The position numbers and the translations under genes are program-made. From Candidatus Eiseniibacteriota bacterium (lineage in GTDB: Bacteria; Joyebacterota; Joyebacteria; Joyebacterales; Joyebacteraceae): a stretch of 47,319 bases of DNA. Shown in pieces: positions 34,501 through 42,335 of this stretch (positions within the stretch are counted from its first letter, which is position 1; the number at the start of each line of letters is the position of its first letter). The stretch lies in the NCBI GenBank assembly GCA_030600655.1, contig JAUVLP010000007.1, positions 1 to 47,319 on the forward strand, read 5' to 3'. The notes beneath the pieces are model-generated. The model searched no databases, was not told the origin of the DNA, and saw nothing but the letters and a program-made list of their open reading frames with translations.

Positions 34501-35154
34501 GCCGTTGTCCCACATGCCGGCTGTCAGGCCGACACCACTGAGGTTGTATGGTGCGTTCTGAACCTCATCGGCATTGATGTTGTCCCGGATCTCGTCGTTG
34601 TTCTCGATCTTCTCCGGGCGGGGACCCATCACGTATTTGACGATGTCCTCGGCAGCGAGTTTCAGAACGTCCTTGTTGAGCTGCAAGGTGAAGGAGTTCC
34701 GGTCCGTGTCGATGATCCGTCCGTAACCGGATAGAACGGATTCAGCGTCGATCACGTCGTCGTACACGAAGGCGCGCACGATCTCCTGATCCATTGCACT
34801 ACGTGCTATCTTGTCGCTCGCCCGCAGTGCGAACACCGCCCGCACGATACCCAGGTCGAGCGCCTGCACAGCCCCACCCTTCACAAATGCGGTCCACGCG
34901 TAGTTAGGCATGTAGTCGAGCAGGACGATGCCCGCATCTGCCAGTTCCTCCCGCTCCGCATCCGTCGGGATCTCGTAGAACTGAATGACGAGATGCGAAT
35001 CCTCAGCTCTGGCCACGCGGACGTTCCCGGGCACGTAGCTTCGACTATCGAGCACGAGTTCATACCTGTCGGCTGCGAAGCCGGTCGACGCGGACACGAG
35101 AAGCGCCGCGGTGGCGATAATGAGTGCCATGATTGAGGGAACGGACCTTCTCAT
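31516..35154 (-). CDS. subtilisin-like (S8) peptidase with five FN3 repeats and FlgD-like tail
   Basis: 1212 residues. Signal peptide SIMALIIATAALLVSASTGFA; a pro-region of about 180 residues; the S8 catalytic domain with Asp216 in AGMWDNGSA, His242 in IGSHPAQV and Ser438 in SCGTSFSAP; a jelly-roll P-like domain (DLKVTLVWDD to TNFSGG); five fibronectin type III repeats, each exactly 96 residues, at 636-1115; and a FlgD-like tail with RPNPFATQ, YDIRGRLVRTL and a final RKIAYVR. It is an exported or surface-bound protease, probably cargo of a type IX-like system. GGGAGG lies 7 bases before the ATG. It has a strong promoter at 35299-35327 with a leader of about 140 bases. Confidence 0.95.
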   Translation of the reverse strand: MRRSVPSIMALIIATAALLVSASTGFAADRYELVLDSRSYVPGNVRVARAEDSHLVIQFYEIPTDAEREELADAGIVLLDYMPNYAWTAFVKGGAVQALDLGIVRAVFALRASDKIARSAMDQEIVRAFVYDDVIDAESVLSGYGRIIDTDRNSFTLQLNKDVLKLAAEDIVKYVMGPRPEKIENNDEIRDNINADEVQNAPYNLSGVGLTAGMWDNGSAATNHDDYSSRLTVGDGASIGSHPAQVCGVMAGDGTRSSAYGGYANQWAGVAPGVDIASYSWPSDVSNMDSEHNHAISNYDIILSQNSWGWGLCPGYCYYYGTYDDWSQNYDKLVRGSQGKKLTVVFSAGNDGDCSDCAGDLPDYPYGTIPGPGSTTKNAIVVGSNDADDDGLSGYSSRGPTLDGRLKPDIVAPGCKSYEGITTTYTSNNYRSTSCGTSFSAPAVSGCVAVLMEDYIDKFGGEAWPSTVKALLIQGAEDQGNIGPDFQFGYGRVNIQNTVDIIRTDNGAYDLIKEDSLSPAETWEYDITVAPGEDLKVTLVWDDFEGDYGAGGTMLVNDLDLELEAPGGGMYYPWVLDPGNPSWSATTGADHLNNVEQVEVASPASGTWTIRVTATVMPESNQDFSVVTNFSGGAPDLPPDAPTGLGAAPGAGEGEIDVSWNANSEPDFDHYRLERASNPSFSGAVSFTTTNIYYDDSGLTPGDTYYYRVFAVDEGTNESDPSNVDSASAQDLPPAPPTGLVAVTGTSEGEIEISWNANSEPDLDHYLLEQSTAPDFEPGSEPFEEPAVTYTDSGLVPGETYYYRVFAVDANDNVSGPSNVDSAVALDLAPSEPTGLVAAPGTNEGDIDVSWDANTELDIDHYLLERDTDPGFAAPESFMTPNTYYNDSGLPTGFLYYYRVFAVDSGANTSDPSATAASYPQDLPPGAPTGLVALTGTGDGEIDISWDASPEPDINNYRLERDASIDFSSPASVDGIPGTSYADSGLTPGETYYYRVFAVDQSTNEGPPSNIDSAAAFDSDPAAPTGLAVVEGTESDEVDVSWDANSEPDLDRYRVERDTSAFFGPGTFTVDLSGTSFTDTGLDQDTYYYRVIAVDAGSNESAPSDTVNITLEATGVNENFTASLSLIRPNPFATQTAIHYTVPTQGTAVSLRLYDIRGRLVRTLINRHQAGGAYEAAWDGRDSRGRTVSSGVYFARILIGDWDETRKIAYVR
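31810..33249 (-). repeat. five in-frame FN3 repeats of 288 bp
   Basis: The five units span exactly 1440 bp, or 5 x 288. Each starts DLPP, DLAP or DSDP, contains PTGL, SW(N/D)A(N/S)xE, LER or LEQ, and YYYRV(F/I)AVD, and ends before the next D(L/S). The units differ clearly in sequence, so expansion is old rather than recent. Confidence 0.9.
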
Positions 35155-35251
35155 GGTTGAACCTCCCGGAGGATCTCCGTGGCACCGATTGAACGGCCCA
35201 CACAGCTCGCAGAAACGCGCAATGCCAGCATAAGCAAACCGAGGGGGACGG

Positions 35252-35277
35252 ACGTGATGAGCGATGTTCCATCACGT
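35252..35277 (-). other. hairpin in the leader of the subtilase gene
   Basis: ACGTGATG (35252-35259) pairs perfectly with CATCACGT (35270-35277), with a 10-base loop. It sits about 15-40 bases after the predicted transcription start and about 100 bases before the start codon. It may stabilise the mRNA or bind a protein. Confidence 0.4.
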
Positions 35278-35298
35278 TCGCCACCCCACTGATACCAC

Positions 35299-35327
35299 AT
35301 TATAGCACATTTGCTGAAGGTCGTCAA
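35299..35327 (-). promoter_or_regulatory. strong promoter of the subtilase gene
   Basis: TTGACG (35327-35322) and a perfect TATAAT (35304-35299), 17 bp apart, with TGC just before the -10 box (extended -10). A perfect inverted repeat GAGGGG-T-CCCCTC lies at 35334-35346, just upstream of the -35, and could be an activator site or a weak terminator of the beta-helix gene. Confidence 0.72.
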
Positions 35328-35388
35328 TAATACGAGGGGTCCCCTCCCACCGGTTTGGAGGAGTTCCATCTTTCGCCATCCCTGCCAC

Positions 35389-38300
35389 CTAGCGCACCAG
35401 GAGAATTCTCCGGGTACTCTTGTGCTCCCCCACATGAAGCCTGAGAAGATAGACTCCGGAGGATACCTGCAACCCGTGCGTGCCCGTTCCGTCCCAGGTT
35501 ACCTCATGCCGCCCGCGACTCGGCGACCCGCGCACCAGCATCTTCACAAGCTGTCCTCGCACGTTGTAGACACCGATGCTCAGCGGCTCTCCGCGGCCCG
35601 GCACGTCGAACCGCACATGCACCTCGTCCGTGAAAGGATTTGGGCGCGGCGGGTAGAGTGTCACCAGAAGTTCTCCGCCAGTTGTGGCGCTCACTGCAGA
35701 GCCGGCCACGATCTCCTCGCTTCCTCCTGTCAGGACAGTTCTCAGCTCGTACCAGAACGTCGTCGCCGGCCAGACAGTCGCGTCTTCATAGACGCCGGGC
35801 AACGCCGGTGGGATCGGTGTCTCGTTCACCTTGGCGAACGGACCCGCCTCGGACGTGCCGCGGTAGATCTCGAAACCCTCGATCCCGTCCAGCGACCCGA
35901 CCGTCCAGCGAAGGACGACGGATTTCGAGGACGTTGCCGTGGCGAAGAAGCAGTCGTCCACCGGCGAGAACCCGCACCCGCCGGCGCCGTGTGCTCCGAT
36001 GAGTTCGCCCCACTCGTTGTTCTCGGGCAGGCACGGCGAGTTGTCGTGAAGAGTGGCTTCGCCCAGGCAGAAGAGTGGATCCTCGAACATATTGTCGTAG
36101 TAGTCTCCGCAGAGGCCGTCGCCACCCGCGTTGCCGAAGATGCACGAGTGTGTAATTGTAGGCTCGCTCGTTCCCTCACAGACAACCGCGCTGCCGCTCG
36201 TGCTCATTGCTATGATGGTCTGTGTGAGGCTCGGCGAGGAGTTCAAGCAGTGCAGCCCGCCCCCGGTGACCCCGTGATTGCCGATGAAAGTGACGTTCAC
36301 AAAGACAGGGTTCGAACTCCAGGTGCAGGAGACGCCGCCGCCGGTGCGGCCGTCATTGTGGCTGAAGGTGACGTTTGTCAGAACCGGCGAGGAGCCGGAG
36401 CCGATGCTGGCCGCACCGCCCCAGAGGTCCGCGTGGTTCGACTCGAATGTGACGTTTGTGAGGTGCCCGCCGCAGTTCTCCCCTGCCACAAAGCCCCCAC
36501 CCGACAGGGCGCTGTTGCCTTCGAAAAGGACATCCATCAAGACCGGGAAGCAGTCGTGCCGGCAGTCCATACCACCGCCATCATAGGCGCTGTTGCCGAT
36601 GAAGGAGACGTGTCTGAGAATGGGCGACGCGCCCAAGGTGCAGTACACGCCTCCACCGTATGACTCTGCGGCGTTCTCAATGAACACGAGATCGGTCAGG
36701 ATGGGTGATGAGGCGTTGCAGTAGATGCCCCCTCCCTGCGGGGCCTCGCAGAAGGCGTCGGAGGCGTAGCCGTTCGTGATCATGAAGCCGTCGATGACGG
36801 AGGTCGAGTCCTCTCCGGAGACGAAGTGGAAAGCCCGGCCCTGGTCCTCGCAATCGATGGTTGTCGACTCGGCTCCGCCGGTTCCCCTGAGCGTCATGTT
36901 GATCCCGCCGAAGTCGAGATCACGATTCCCGGAACCAACGTACGTGCCGGGTGCGACGAGGACCGTGTGCGCTTCAGTTGCGGCGTCGATCCCTTCCCGT
37001 ATCGTATCGAACGGGTAGGCCTCCGAGCCGTCCTCGATGCCGGAGCTGTTCGCGCAGTCGACGTACCAGGTCGTGACCGGGCCGCACCCCTGTCCGTGTG
37101 CCCCGATGAGCTCGCCCCACTCGTTGTTCTCCGGCAGGCACGGCGAGTTGTCCTGGAGCGTGGCCTCGCCCGGGCAGAACAGCGGATCCTCGAACACGTT
37201 GTCGTAGTAGTCCCCGCAGAGGCCGTCGCCGCCCACGTTGCCGAAGATGCACGAGTGTGTGATTGTAGGCTCGCTCGTCCCATGGCAGACGACCGCGCCG
37301 CCACTCGTGCTCATCGCTATGATGGTCTGTGTGAGAATCGGCGAGGAGTTCAGGCAGTAGAGCCCGCCGCCGGTGGTCCCTTGATTGCCGATGAAAGTGA
37401 CGTTCATGAAGACAGGGTTCGAGTTCCAGGTGCAGGAAACGCCGCCGCCGGTGGTGCCGACGTTGTGGCTGAACGTGACGTTCGTCAGAACCGGCGACGC
37501 GTTGGTGCCGATGCTGGCCGCACCGCCCCAGAGGTCGGCGTGGTTCGATTCAAACGTGACGTTCGTAAGCTGCCCCCCACTGCCTTCCCCGGCCACAAAT
37601 CCCCCCCCCGACAGGGCGCTGTTGCCTTCGAAGAGGACGTCCGTCAAGACCGGGAAGCAGTCGTGCAGGCAGTTCATACCGCCGCCGTCATAGGCGTTGT
37701 TGCCGATGAAGGAGACGTGTCTGAGGATGGGCGACGCGCCCAAGGTGCAGTATACGCCCCCTCCGTACGACTCCGCGGCGTTCTCAAGGAACACGAGATT
37801 GGTCAGGATCGGTGATGAGGCGTTGCAGTAGATGCCCCCTCCCTGCGGGGCCTCGTAGAGGGCCTCGGAGGCGTAGCCGTTTGTGATCGTGAAGCCGTCG
37901 ACGACGGAGGTCGAGTCCTCTCCGGAGGCAAAATAGAACGCCCGGCCCTGGTCTTCGCAGTCGATGGTTGTCGACTCGGCTCCGCCGGTTCCCCTGACCG
38001 CCATGTTGATCCCGCCGAAGTCGAGATCACGGTTCTCGGAACCAACGTACGTGCCGGGTGCCACGAGGACCGTGTGCGCTTCAGTTGCGGCGTCGATCCC
38101 TTCCCGTATCGTATCGAACGGGTAGGCCTCCGAGCCGTCCTCGATGCCGGAGCTGTTCGCGCAGTCGACGTACCAGGTCGTGACCGGGCCGCACCCCTGC
38201 CCGTGCGCCCCAATGAGAACGCCCCAAGGGTTGTTGGTGGGAAGGCAGGGTGACTCGGCGTGGAGCGTGTAGTCACCGCTCCCCGCTCCGCAGAAGAGCG

Positions 38301-39402
38301 GACTCTGGAACATGTTGTCGTGGTAGTCCCCGCAGAGGCTGTCGCCACCCGCATTGCCGAAGATGCAGCACTGCGTAATCAAAGGGGTGCCGGAGCAGGA
38401 GAGTCCTGGTCCACCTTCGGTGAACGCGATGATTGTTCGTTGGATGATGGGAGACGAGCCGTTCTCGCGGATAGCCGGACTGGCGTTGCCCACGAAGGAA
38501 CAGTTCGTGATCTCGGCGGGGGCATTTCCAAGGCGCAGGGCCTCGCTTGAATTGCCCGAGAAGGTGCAGTCCGTGAACACCGGGCCGGGAAACGAGCACC
38601 AGACAGCCCCTGCGATTCCGCCCGACCAGTTGCCGGAGAAGACGCAGCTCGAGAACGAACACGTGTCTTCGGAGTAGAAGGCCCCCGCATCGCGGCCAGC
38701 TCCGTTGTCCACGAAGGAGCAGTCGGTGATCGTTCCACCTGCGATGTAGAGCCCGCCGCAGTCACAGGCGGCCACGTTGCTCTCGAAGACGCACCCCGAG
38801 ATGATCGCAACGCCCTCGATGCGGGCCCCGCCGCCCTCGGGCGCCCTGTACCAGATGGGATAACTCGTGCTGAGCGCGCTGTTGTGCGAGAAGACGCAGT
38901 CCGTGATCGTCGCGGAGCCACCGCAGAAGAGACCGCCGCCCTTTCCTACGTAGGATTCCGCGTGGTTGCCCGTGAACGTGCAGCGGACAACTGTCGGCGA
39001 CAACGACGAGTCGCAAGACATTCCTCCCCCCCGCGCTGTGTTCTCGCCCGGGATCACGACCCGGCCGTTTGCGAGAGTAAAGCCGACGATTGTGACGGTG
39101 GTGTTAGCGCCACCCACGCAGTGAAGCACGCGGCCGAGCGCCTCCGCGTCGACAATCACGCAGTCCGCAAAACCCGTCTCGCTGGTGAGACATATCCCGG
39201 GAGCTACTTCGATATCGTGCTCGTAGTACGTGCCGCACGACACGAGCACCGTGTCGCCTTCACTGGCCGCATTGACCCCCTCTTGTATCGTCAGGTAGTC
39301 GCCACCTCCGGTGTGGTCGACGTAGATGACATCGGCCGTTGCAGCGAGTGAAAGCAGGATGAGCACGAGGAAGGTAGCGGCAGGAGCAGCTTGCCGTTTC
39401 AT
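35389..39402 (-). CDS. giant exported beta-helix protein with FlgD-like tail
   Basis: 1337 residues. Signal peptide APAATFLVLILLSLAATA, then three stretches of right-handed parallel beta-helix, each opening with a capping sequence (IYVDHTGGGDYLTIQEGVNAA or WYVDCANSSGIEDGSEAYPF) and built of turns such as GGGIYCNASSPILTNLVF and NVTFSHN. The second and third stretches are near-identical copies of 369 residues. After about residue 1140 come an FN3-like unit (VVLRWTVGSLDGIEGFEIYRG) and a FlgD-like tail (PPRPNPF, YNVRGQLVKML, final RRILLVR). About 40 Cys residues are unusually many for this fold. Probably a surface adhesin or glycan-binding protein; no catalytic site is recognised. AGGGGGG lies 6 bases before the ATG. 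Confidence 0.9.
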   Translation of the reverse strand: MKRQAAPAATFLVLILLSLAATADVIYVDHTGGGDYLTIQEGVNAASEGDTVLVSCGTYYEHDIEVAPGICLTSETGFADCVIVDAEALGRVLHCVGGANTTVTIVGFTLANGRVVIPGENTARGGGMSCDSSLSPTVVRCTFTGNHAESYVGKGGGLFCGGSATITDCVFSHNSALSTSYPIWYRAPEGGGARIEGVAIISGCVFESNVAACDCGGLYIAGGTITDCSFVDNGAGRDAGAFYSEDTCSFSSCVFSGNWSGGIAGAVWCSFPGPVFTDCTFSGNSSEALRLGNAPAEITNCSFVGNASPAIRENGSSPIIQRTIIAFTEGGPGLSCSGTPLITQCCIFGNAGGDSLCGDYHDNMFQSPLFCGAGSGDYTLHAESPCLPTNNPWGVLIGAHGQGCGPVTTWYVDCANSSGIEDGSEAYPFDTIREGIDAATEAHTVLVAPGTYVGSENRDLDFGGINMAVRGTGGAESTTIDCEDQGRAFYFASGEDSTSVVDGFTITNGYASEALYEAPQGGGIYCNASSPILTNLVFLENAAESYGGGVYCTLGASPILRHVSFIGNNAYDGGGMNCLHDCFPVLTDVLFEGNSALSGGGFVAGEGSGGQLTNVTFESNHADLWGGAASIGTNASPVLTNVTFSHNVGTTGGGVSCTWNSNPVFMNVTFIGNQGTTGGGLYCLNSSPILTQTIIAMSTSGGAVVCHGTSEPTITHSCIFGNVGGDGLCGDYYDNVFEDPLFCPGEATLQDNSPCLPENNEWGELIGAHGQGCGPVTTWYVDCANSSGIEDGSEAYPFDTIREGIDAATEAHTVLVAPGTYVGSGNRDLDFGGINMTLRGTGGAESTTIDCEDQGRAFHFVSGEDSTSVIDGFMITNGYASDAFCEAPQGGGIYCNASSPILTDLVFIENAAESYGGGVYCTLGASPILRHVSFIGNSAYDGGGMDCRHDCFPVLMDVLFEGNSALSGGGFVAGENCGGHLTNVTFESNHADLWGGAASIGSGSSPVLTNVTFSHNDGRTGGGVSCTWSSNPVFVNVTFIGNHGVTGGGLHCLNSSPSLTQTIIAMSTSGSAVVCEGTSEPTITHSCIFGNAGGDGLCGDYYDNMFEDPLFCLGEATLHDNSPCLPENNEWGELIGAHGAGGCGFSPVDDCFFATATSSKSVVLRWTVGSLDGIEGFEIYRGTSEAGPFAKVNETPIPPALPGVYEDATVWPATTFWYELRTVLTGGSEEIVAGSAVSATTGGELLVTLYPPRPNPFTDEVHVRFDVPGRGEPLSIGVYNVRGQLVKMLVRGSPSRGRHEVTWDGTGTHGLQVSSGVYLLRLHVGEHKSTRRILLVR
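35990..38203 (-). repeat. 1107-bp in-frame tandem duplication inside the beta-helix gene
   Basis: Sequence at 35990-37096 recurs at 37097-38203. For example GCAGTCGACGTACCAGG occurs at 37054 and 38161, and the GATGAG next to the IGAHG codons occurs at 35998, 37105 and 38212, always 1107 bp apart. The two 369-residue copies differ at about 36 positions by my hand count. The length is a multiple of three, so the frame is kept. Confidence 0.93.
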
Positions 39403-39522
39403 CGTTTCCCCCCTTGTGGAGTGCGTTCGCGACAGAAGAGCGCGGTGGCAGGCAAAGGAACACTGACTCTGGAGAGGGGACTCTACAGATGAATGCTCCT
39501 GCCTGTTGATCGTTACATGACA

Positions 39523-39551
39523 AGTTTACTCCTGTAGGAGCACACCGTCAA
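39523..39551 (-). promoter_or_regulatory. promoter of the beta-helix gene with palindrome in the spacer
   Basis: TTGACG (39551-39546) and TAAACT (39528-39523) with a 17-bp spacer. The spacer contains the perfect palindromic half-sites CTCCT-AC-AGGAG (39529-39540), the place where a repressor would block polymerase. The leader is about 115 bases. Confidence 0.6.
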
Positions 39552-39634
39552 TACGCTTGGAGGAATCGACATGTTCATCGCATTGAAGCTCGCTTCATGT
39601 GGGCCAGAATCACCCGGGCCCCGCGGGTGATGGC

Positions 39635-39663
39635 TTGCGGGCGTGGTTGGGGAGGGGTAGTAT
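39635..39663 (+). promoter_or_regulatory. sigma70-like promoter of the hyp operon
   Basis: TTGCGG (39635-39640) and TAGTAT (39658-39663) are 17 bp apart. Transcription would start near 39670, about 80 bases before hypF, and exclude nothing downstream. Confidence 0.55.
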
Positions 39664-39749
39664 CGTAGACGTTCGAGGATCTTGAGCGGCCCACGGCAGC
39701 GTCAGGGGGGCCGTTCTTGTCGTGGATGGTCACACACAGGGGCGTCGGG

Positions 39750-42218
39750 ATGGCGCAGGCAAAGACAGTAGGCGCGAGAATCACCGTGCGAGGTGTGGTG
39801 CAGGGCGTAGGCTTCCGGCCATTCGTCTATCGCATCGCACATGAGCATGGCATCAGAGGATGGGTGGTGAACTCGACGGCCGGCGTGATCATCGAGTGTG
39901 ACGGAACAGAGGGTGACGTTCGTGAATTCGAGCGTGCCATCACGGCCGAGGCTCCGACTCTGGCGCGCGTCGACGCCATGGAGCGGACACCGATCGAGTC
40001 ACAGGGATTCGATCAGTTCGAGATCCGTCCCAGCGAAGCAGGCGAGGGGGAGGTAACCCTCATCTGCCCTGACGTTGCCGTCTGTCCCGATTGCCTGCGC
40101 GAGTTCCTCGATCCGTCCGACAGGCGGTATCAGTACCCCTTCATCAACTGCACAAACTGTGGACCACGGTTCTCTATCATAGAAGAGACGCCGTACGATC
40201 GCCCGAAGACCTCGATGCGGACGTTCATAATGTGTCCGGAGTGCCGGCGCGAGTACGAGAACCCTCTCGACCGGCGGTTCCACGCGCAACCGAACGCGTG
40301 CAGGGTCTGTGGTCCTGCACTCGAACTTGTGATGCCGACGCCCGCGGGCAGCGGCACGGCGGAGCTTATCACCGGCCGGAGCTATCTCCGTATGCCCAAC
40401 GAGATTGCGGCCGGTGTGAAGGAAGACCCCAGTGCGGCCGCCAGGTGGTTGCTCAAGCATGGGGGCATCATCGGTGTTAGAGGTCTCGGCGGATTCCACA
40501 TCGCTGCCGCTGCGTCGCTCGATGTGACGGTGCGCGCGCTCAGGGAAAAGAAGAACCGCCCCGCGAAGCCGTTTGCCATCATGTGCCGGTCGCTCGATGT
40601 TGCGCGCCGGTTGGTCTACATGGATCCTATTGAAGAGAAGGTGCTGAGGAGCCCATGGAGTCCCATTGTGCTCCTGAAGCGCAGGAAGGATGCTGAAGCA
40701 GGAATGATCTCCGGGCTGGTCGCGCCGAACAATGCATACCTTGGGGTCGTGCTTCCGTATGCGCCACTTCATCACCTGCTCTTCGATGATGAGCTTGAAA
40801 TGCTTATCATGACGAGCGCGAATGTGTCCGGCGAGCCGATCGTGGCGGACCCAGGAGTCGCACTTGAGCAGCTCGCAGGTACCACACGCACGCACCTCAC
40901 ACACGATCGCGACATTGTGAATCGTAACGACGACTCCGTAGTCTTTGTTGAAGTAGGTCGCGTCCTCATGTCCAGACGGTCTCGAGGCTACGCACCTTAT
41001 CCAATCGACCTGGAGACCGCCCCTGCTCCGCCTGCGAGCATGCCGGCGGGAAGCGCGGTATCGCACAAAGGCACCCAAGTTGTCCTGGCCTGCGGCACGG
41101 AGCTCAAGAACACGTTCACGCTGCTCGACGGCAATCGCGCGTATGTGAGCCAGCATATCGGCGACATGGAGAATCAACCGACACTGGATTTCTACGAAGA
41201 GATGCTGGAGCGGTTTCTCAGGTGGTTCAGGGTTGAGCCCGGGATTGTTGCCCATGACCTCCATCCCGATTATCTCGCAACGAGGTTCGCCAAACGCTAT
41301 GCGGCGGACGCCGGCGGTCGCGTGCGCCTCATGGGAGTGCAGCATCATCATGCGCACATTGTGTCGGTAATGGCGGAGAACGGAGTCACCGACACGGTGA
41401 TCGGCATTGCTCTCGATGGCACTGGATATGGCACGGACGGAGCGATCTGGGGCTGCGAGTTCCTCGTCGCCGACAGGAGTGATTTTGAGCGCGCGGGTCA
41501 TCTCAAGTACACGCCGCTCCCCGGCGGTGATGCGGCGATCCGTCACCCGTACCGGGTGGCACTCGCGCATCTCCACGCAGCAGGTGAAGGTGATCTCTCC
41601 AGCGTCGGGCGACGGCTTTTTCCGGAGATCGACAGGGATGAGCTCGACCTCGTCGTCCAGCAGATCGAGAAGAATGTCAACTGCATAGCGACATCGAGCG
41701 CAGGGCGTCTCTTCGATGCTGTCTCTGCGATCCTTGGAGTCTGCCACGAGATAAGTTACGAGGCGCAGGCCGCGATCGAGCTTGAGTCGCTGATCAATCG
41801 GGAGGAAGGTGGGCAGGACAGTGGTTGTCCGGGAGAGACGAGTGAGCCACACTACCCCTACGAGCTCATCGAGGCCGAGAGAGGATTTGTGATCGACGCG
41901 GGGCCCACCGTGCTGGCGGTCTTGGCAGATGTGCTCGCAGGAACTCCGCGAGAGGTGATCGCTCATGCGTTTCACAACACTGTGGTGCGCTTTGCAGCCG
42001 ACGCCTGCGGCGTGATAGCGCGGGCAGCGAATATCGATACGGTAGCGCTCTCAGGCGGAGTTTTCCAGAATCGCTACCTCCTGAAAAGGCTGGTCTCATC
42101 GCTCGAAACCAGAGGGTTCAGGGTGCTCCTCAACAGAGAGGTGCCCGCAAATGACGGTGGCGTATCCCTTGGGCAGGCAGTCGTTGCTGGCGAGCGGGCC
42201 GCGCGAGGCTTAGAATAG
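39750..42218 (+). CDS. hypF: carbamoyltransferase HypF
   Basis: HypF makes the cyanide precursor of the [NiFe] centre: it activates carbamoyl phosphate to carbamoyl-adenylate and transfers the carbamoyl group to the C-terminal Cys of HypE. About 822 residues with all four domains in order: acylphosphatase (VRGVVQGVGFRPFVYRIA), two zinc fingers (CPDC...CTNCG and CPEC...CRVCG), a YrdC-like domain (GVRGLGGFHIAAAAS, REKKNRPAKPFAIM) and a Kae1-like domain with the metal motif HHHAH and the GGVFQNRYL stretch. ATG at 39750 fits the acylphosphatase start; ATG at 39726 or TTG at 39717 would extend it without homology. First gene of the hyp run. Confidence 0.96.
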   Translation: MAQAKTVGARITVRGVVQGVGFRPFVYRIAHEHGIRGWVVNSTAGVIIECDGTEGDVREFERAITAEAPTLARVDAMERTPIESQGFDQFEIRPSEAGEGEVTLICPDVAVCPDCLREFLDPSDRRYQYPFINCTNCGPRFSIIEETPYDRPKTSMRTFIMCPECRREYENPLDRRFHAQPNACRVCGPALELVMPTPAGSGTAELITGRSYLRMPNEIAAGVKEDPSAAARWLLKHGGIIGVRGLGGFHIAAAASLDVTVRALREKKNRPAKPFAIMCRSLDVARRLVYMDPIEEKVLRSPWSPIVLLKRRKDAEAGMISGLVAPNNAYLGVVLPYAPLHHLLFDDELEMLIMTSANVSGEPIVADPGVALEQLAGTTRTHLTHDRDIVNRNDDSVVFVEVGRVLMSRRSRGYAPYPIDLETAPAPPASMPAGSAVSHKGTQVVLACGTELKNTFTLLDGNRAYVSQHIGDMENQPTLDFYEEMLERFLRWFRVEPGIVAHDLHPDYLATRFAKRYAADAGGRVRLMGVQHHHAHIVSVMAENGVTDTVIGIALDGTGYGTDGAIWGCEFLVADRSDFERAGHLKYTPLPGGDAAIRHPYRVALAHLHAAGEGDLSSVGRRLFPEIDRDELDLVVQQIEKNVNCIATSSAGRLFDAVSAILGVCHEISYEAQAAIELESLINREEGGQDSGCPGETSEPHYPYELIEAERGFVIDAGPTVLAVLADVLAGTPREVIAHAFHNTVVRFAADACGVIARAANIDTVALSGGVFQNRYLLKRLVSSLETRGFRVLLNREVPANDGGVSLGQAVVAGERAARGLE

Positions 42219-42267
42219 AGCGCTATGGGATCGTGCCCAGAGAGGCACAGCTGAGTCCAGAGAAGAG

Positions 42268-42327
42268 AGACCAACACAAAGCAGGTGAGACCAGTACAAG
42301 GCAAGTGAGACCATCACGGGAAGGCAG
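42268..42327 (+). repeat. three 20-bp tandem repeats before hypC
   Basis: Units at 42268-42287, 42288-42307 and 42308-42327 share AGACC-N3-AC at the start and a GCA(A/G)GTG or GGCAG end. They occupy the 117-bp gap between hypF and hypC and end 8 bases before the hypC ATG. They could be a regulator's iterated sites or an mRNA element; the third unit includes the presumed ribosome site. Confidence 0.65.
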
Positions 42328-42335
42328 AGAGAACC

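Larger units (their letters stand above)
39403..39749. other. divergent intergenic region between the beta-helix gene and hypF
   Basis: This 347-bp gap holds no convincing gene. It contains the minus-strand promoter of the beta-helix gene (39523-39551), the plus-strand hypF promoter (39635-39663) and a GC-rich near-palindrome around CCCGGGCCCCGCGGG (39613-39627). Confidence 0.7.

Noticed and set aside
35311-37815. Plus-strand frames of 329-450 codons opposite the beta-helix gene
   Set aside because: They exist only because the antisense of the repeated beta-helix is open; sequence is Arg/Val-rich without domains and is itself duplicated with the gene.
39999-41975. 658-codon minus-strand frame opposite hypF
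   Set aside because: hypF carries all four expected domains on the plus strand; the antisense frame has no recognisable motif.
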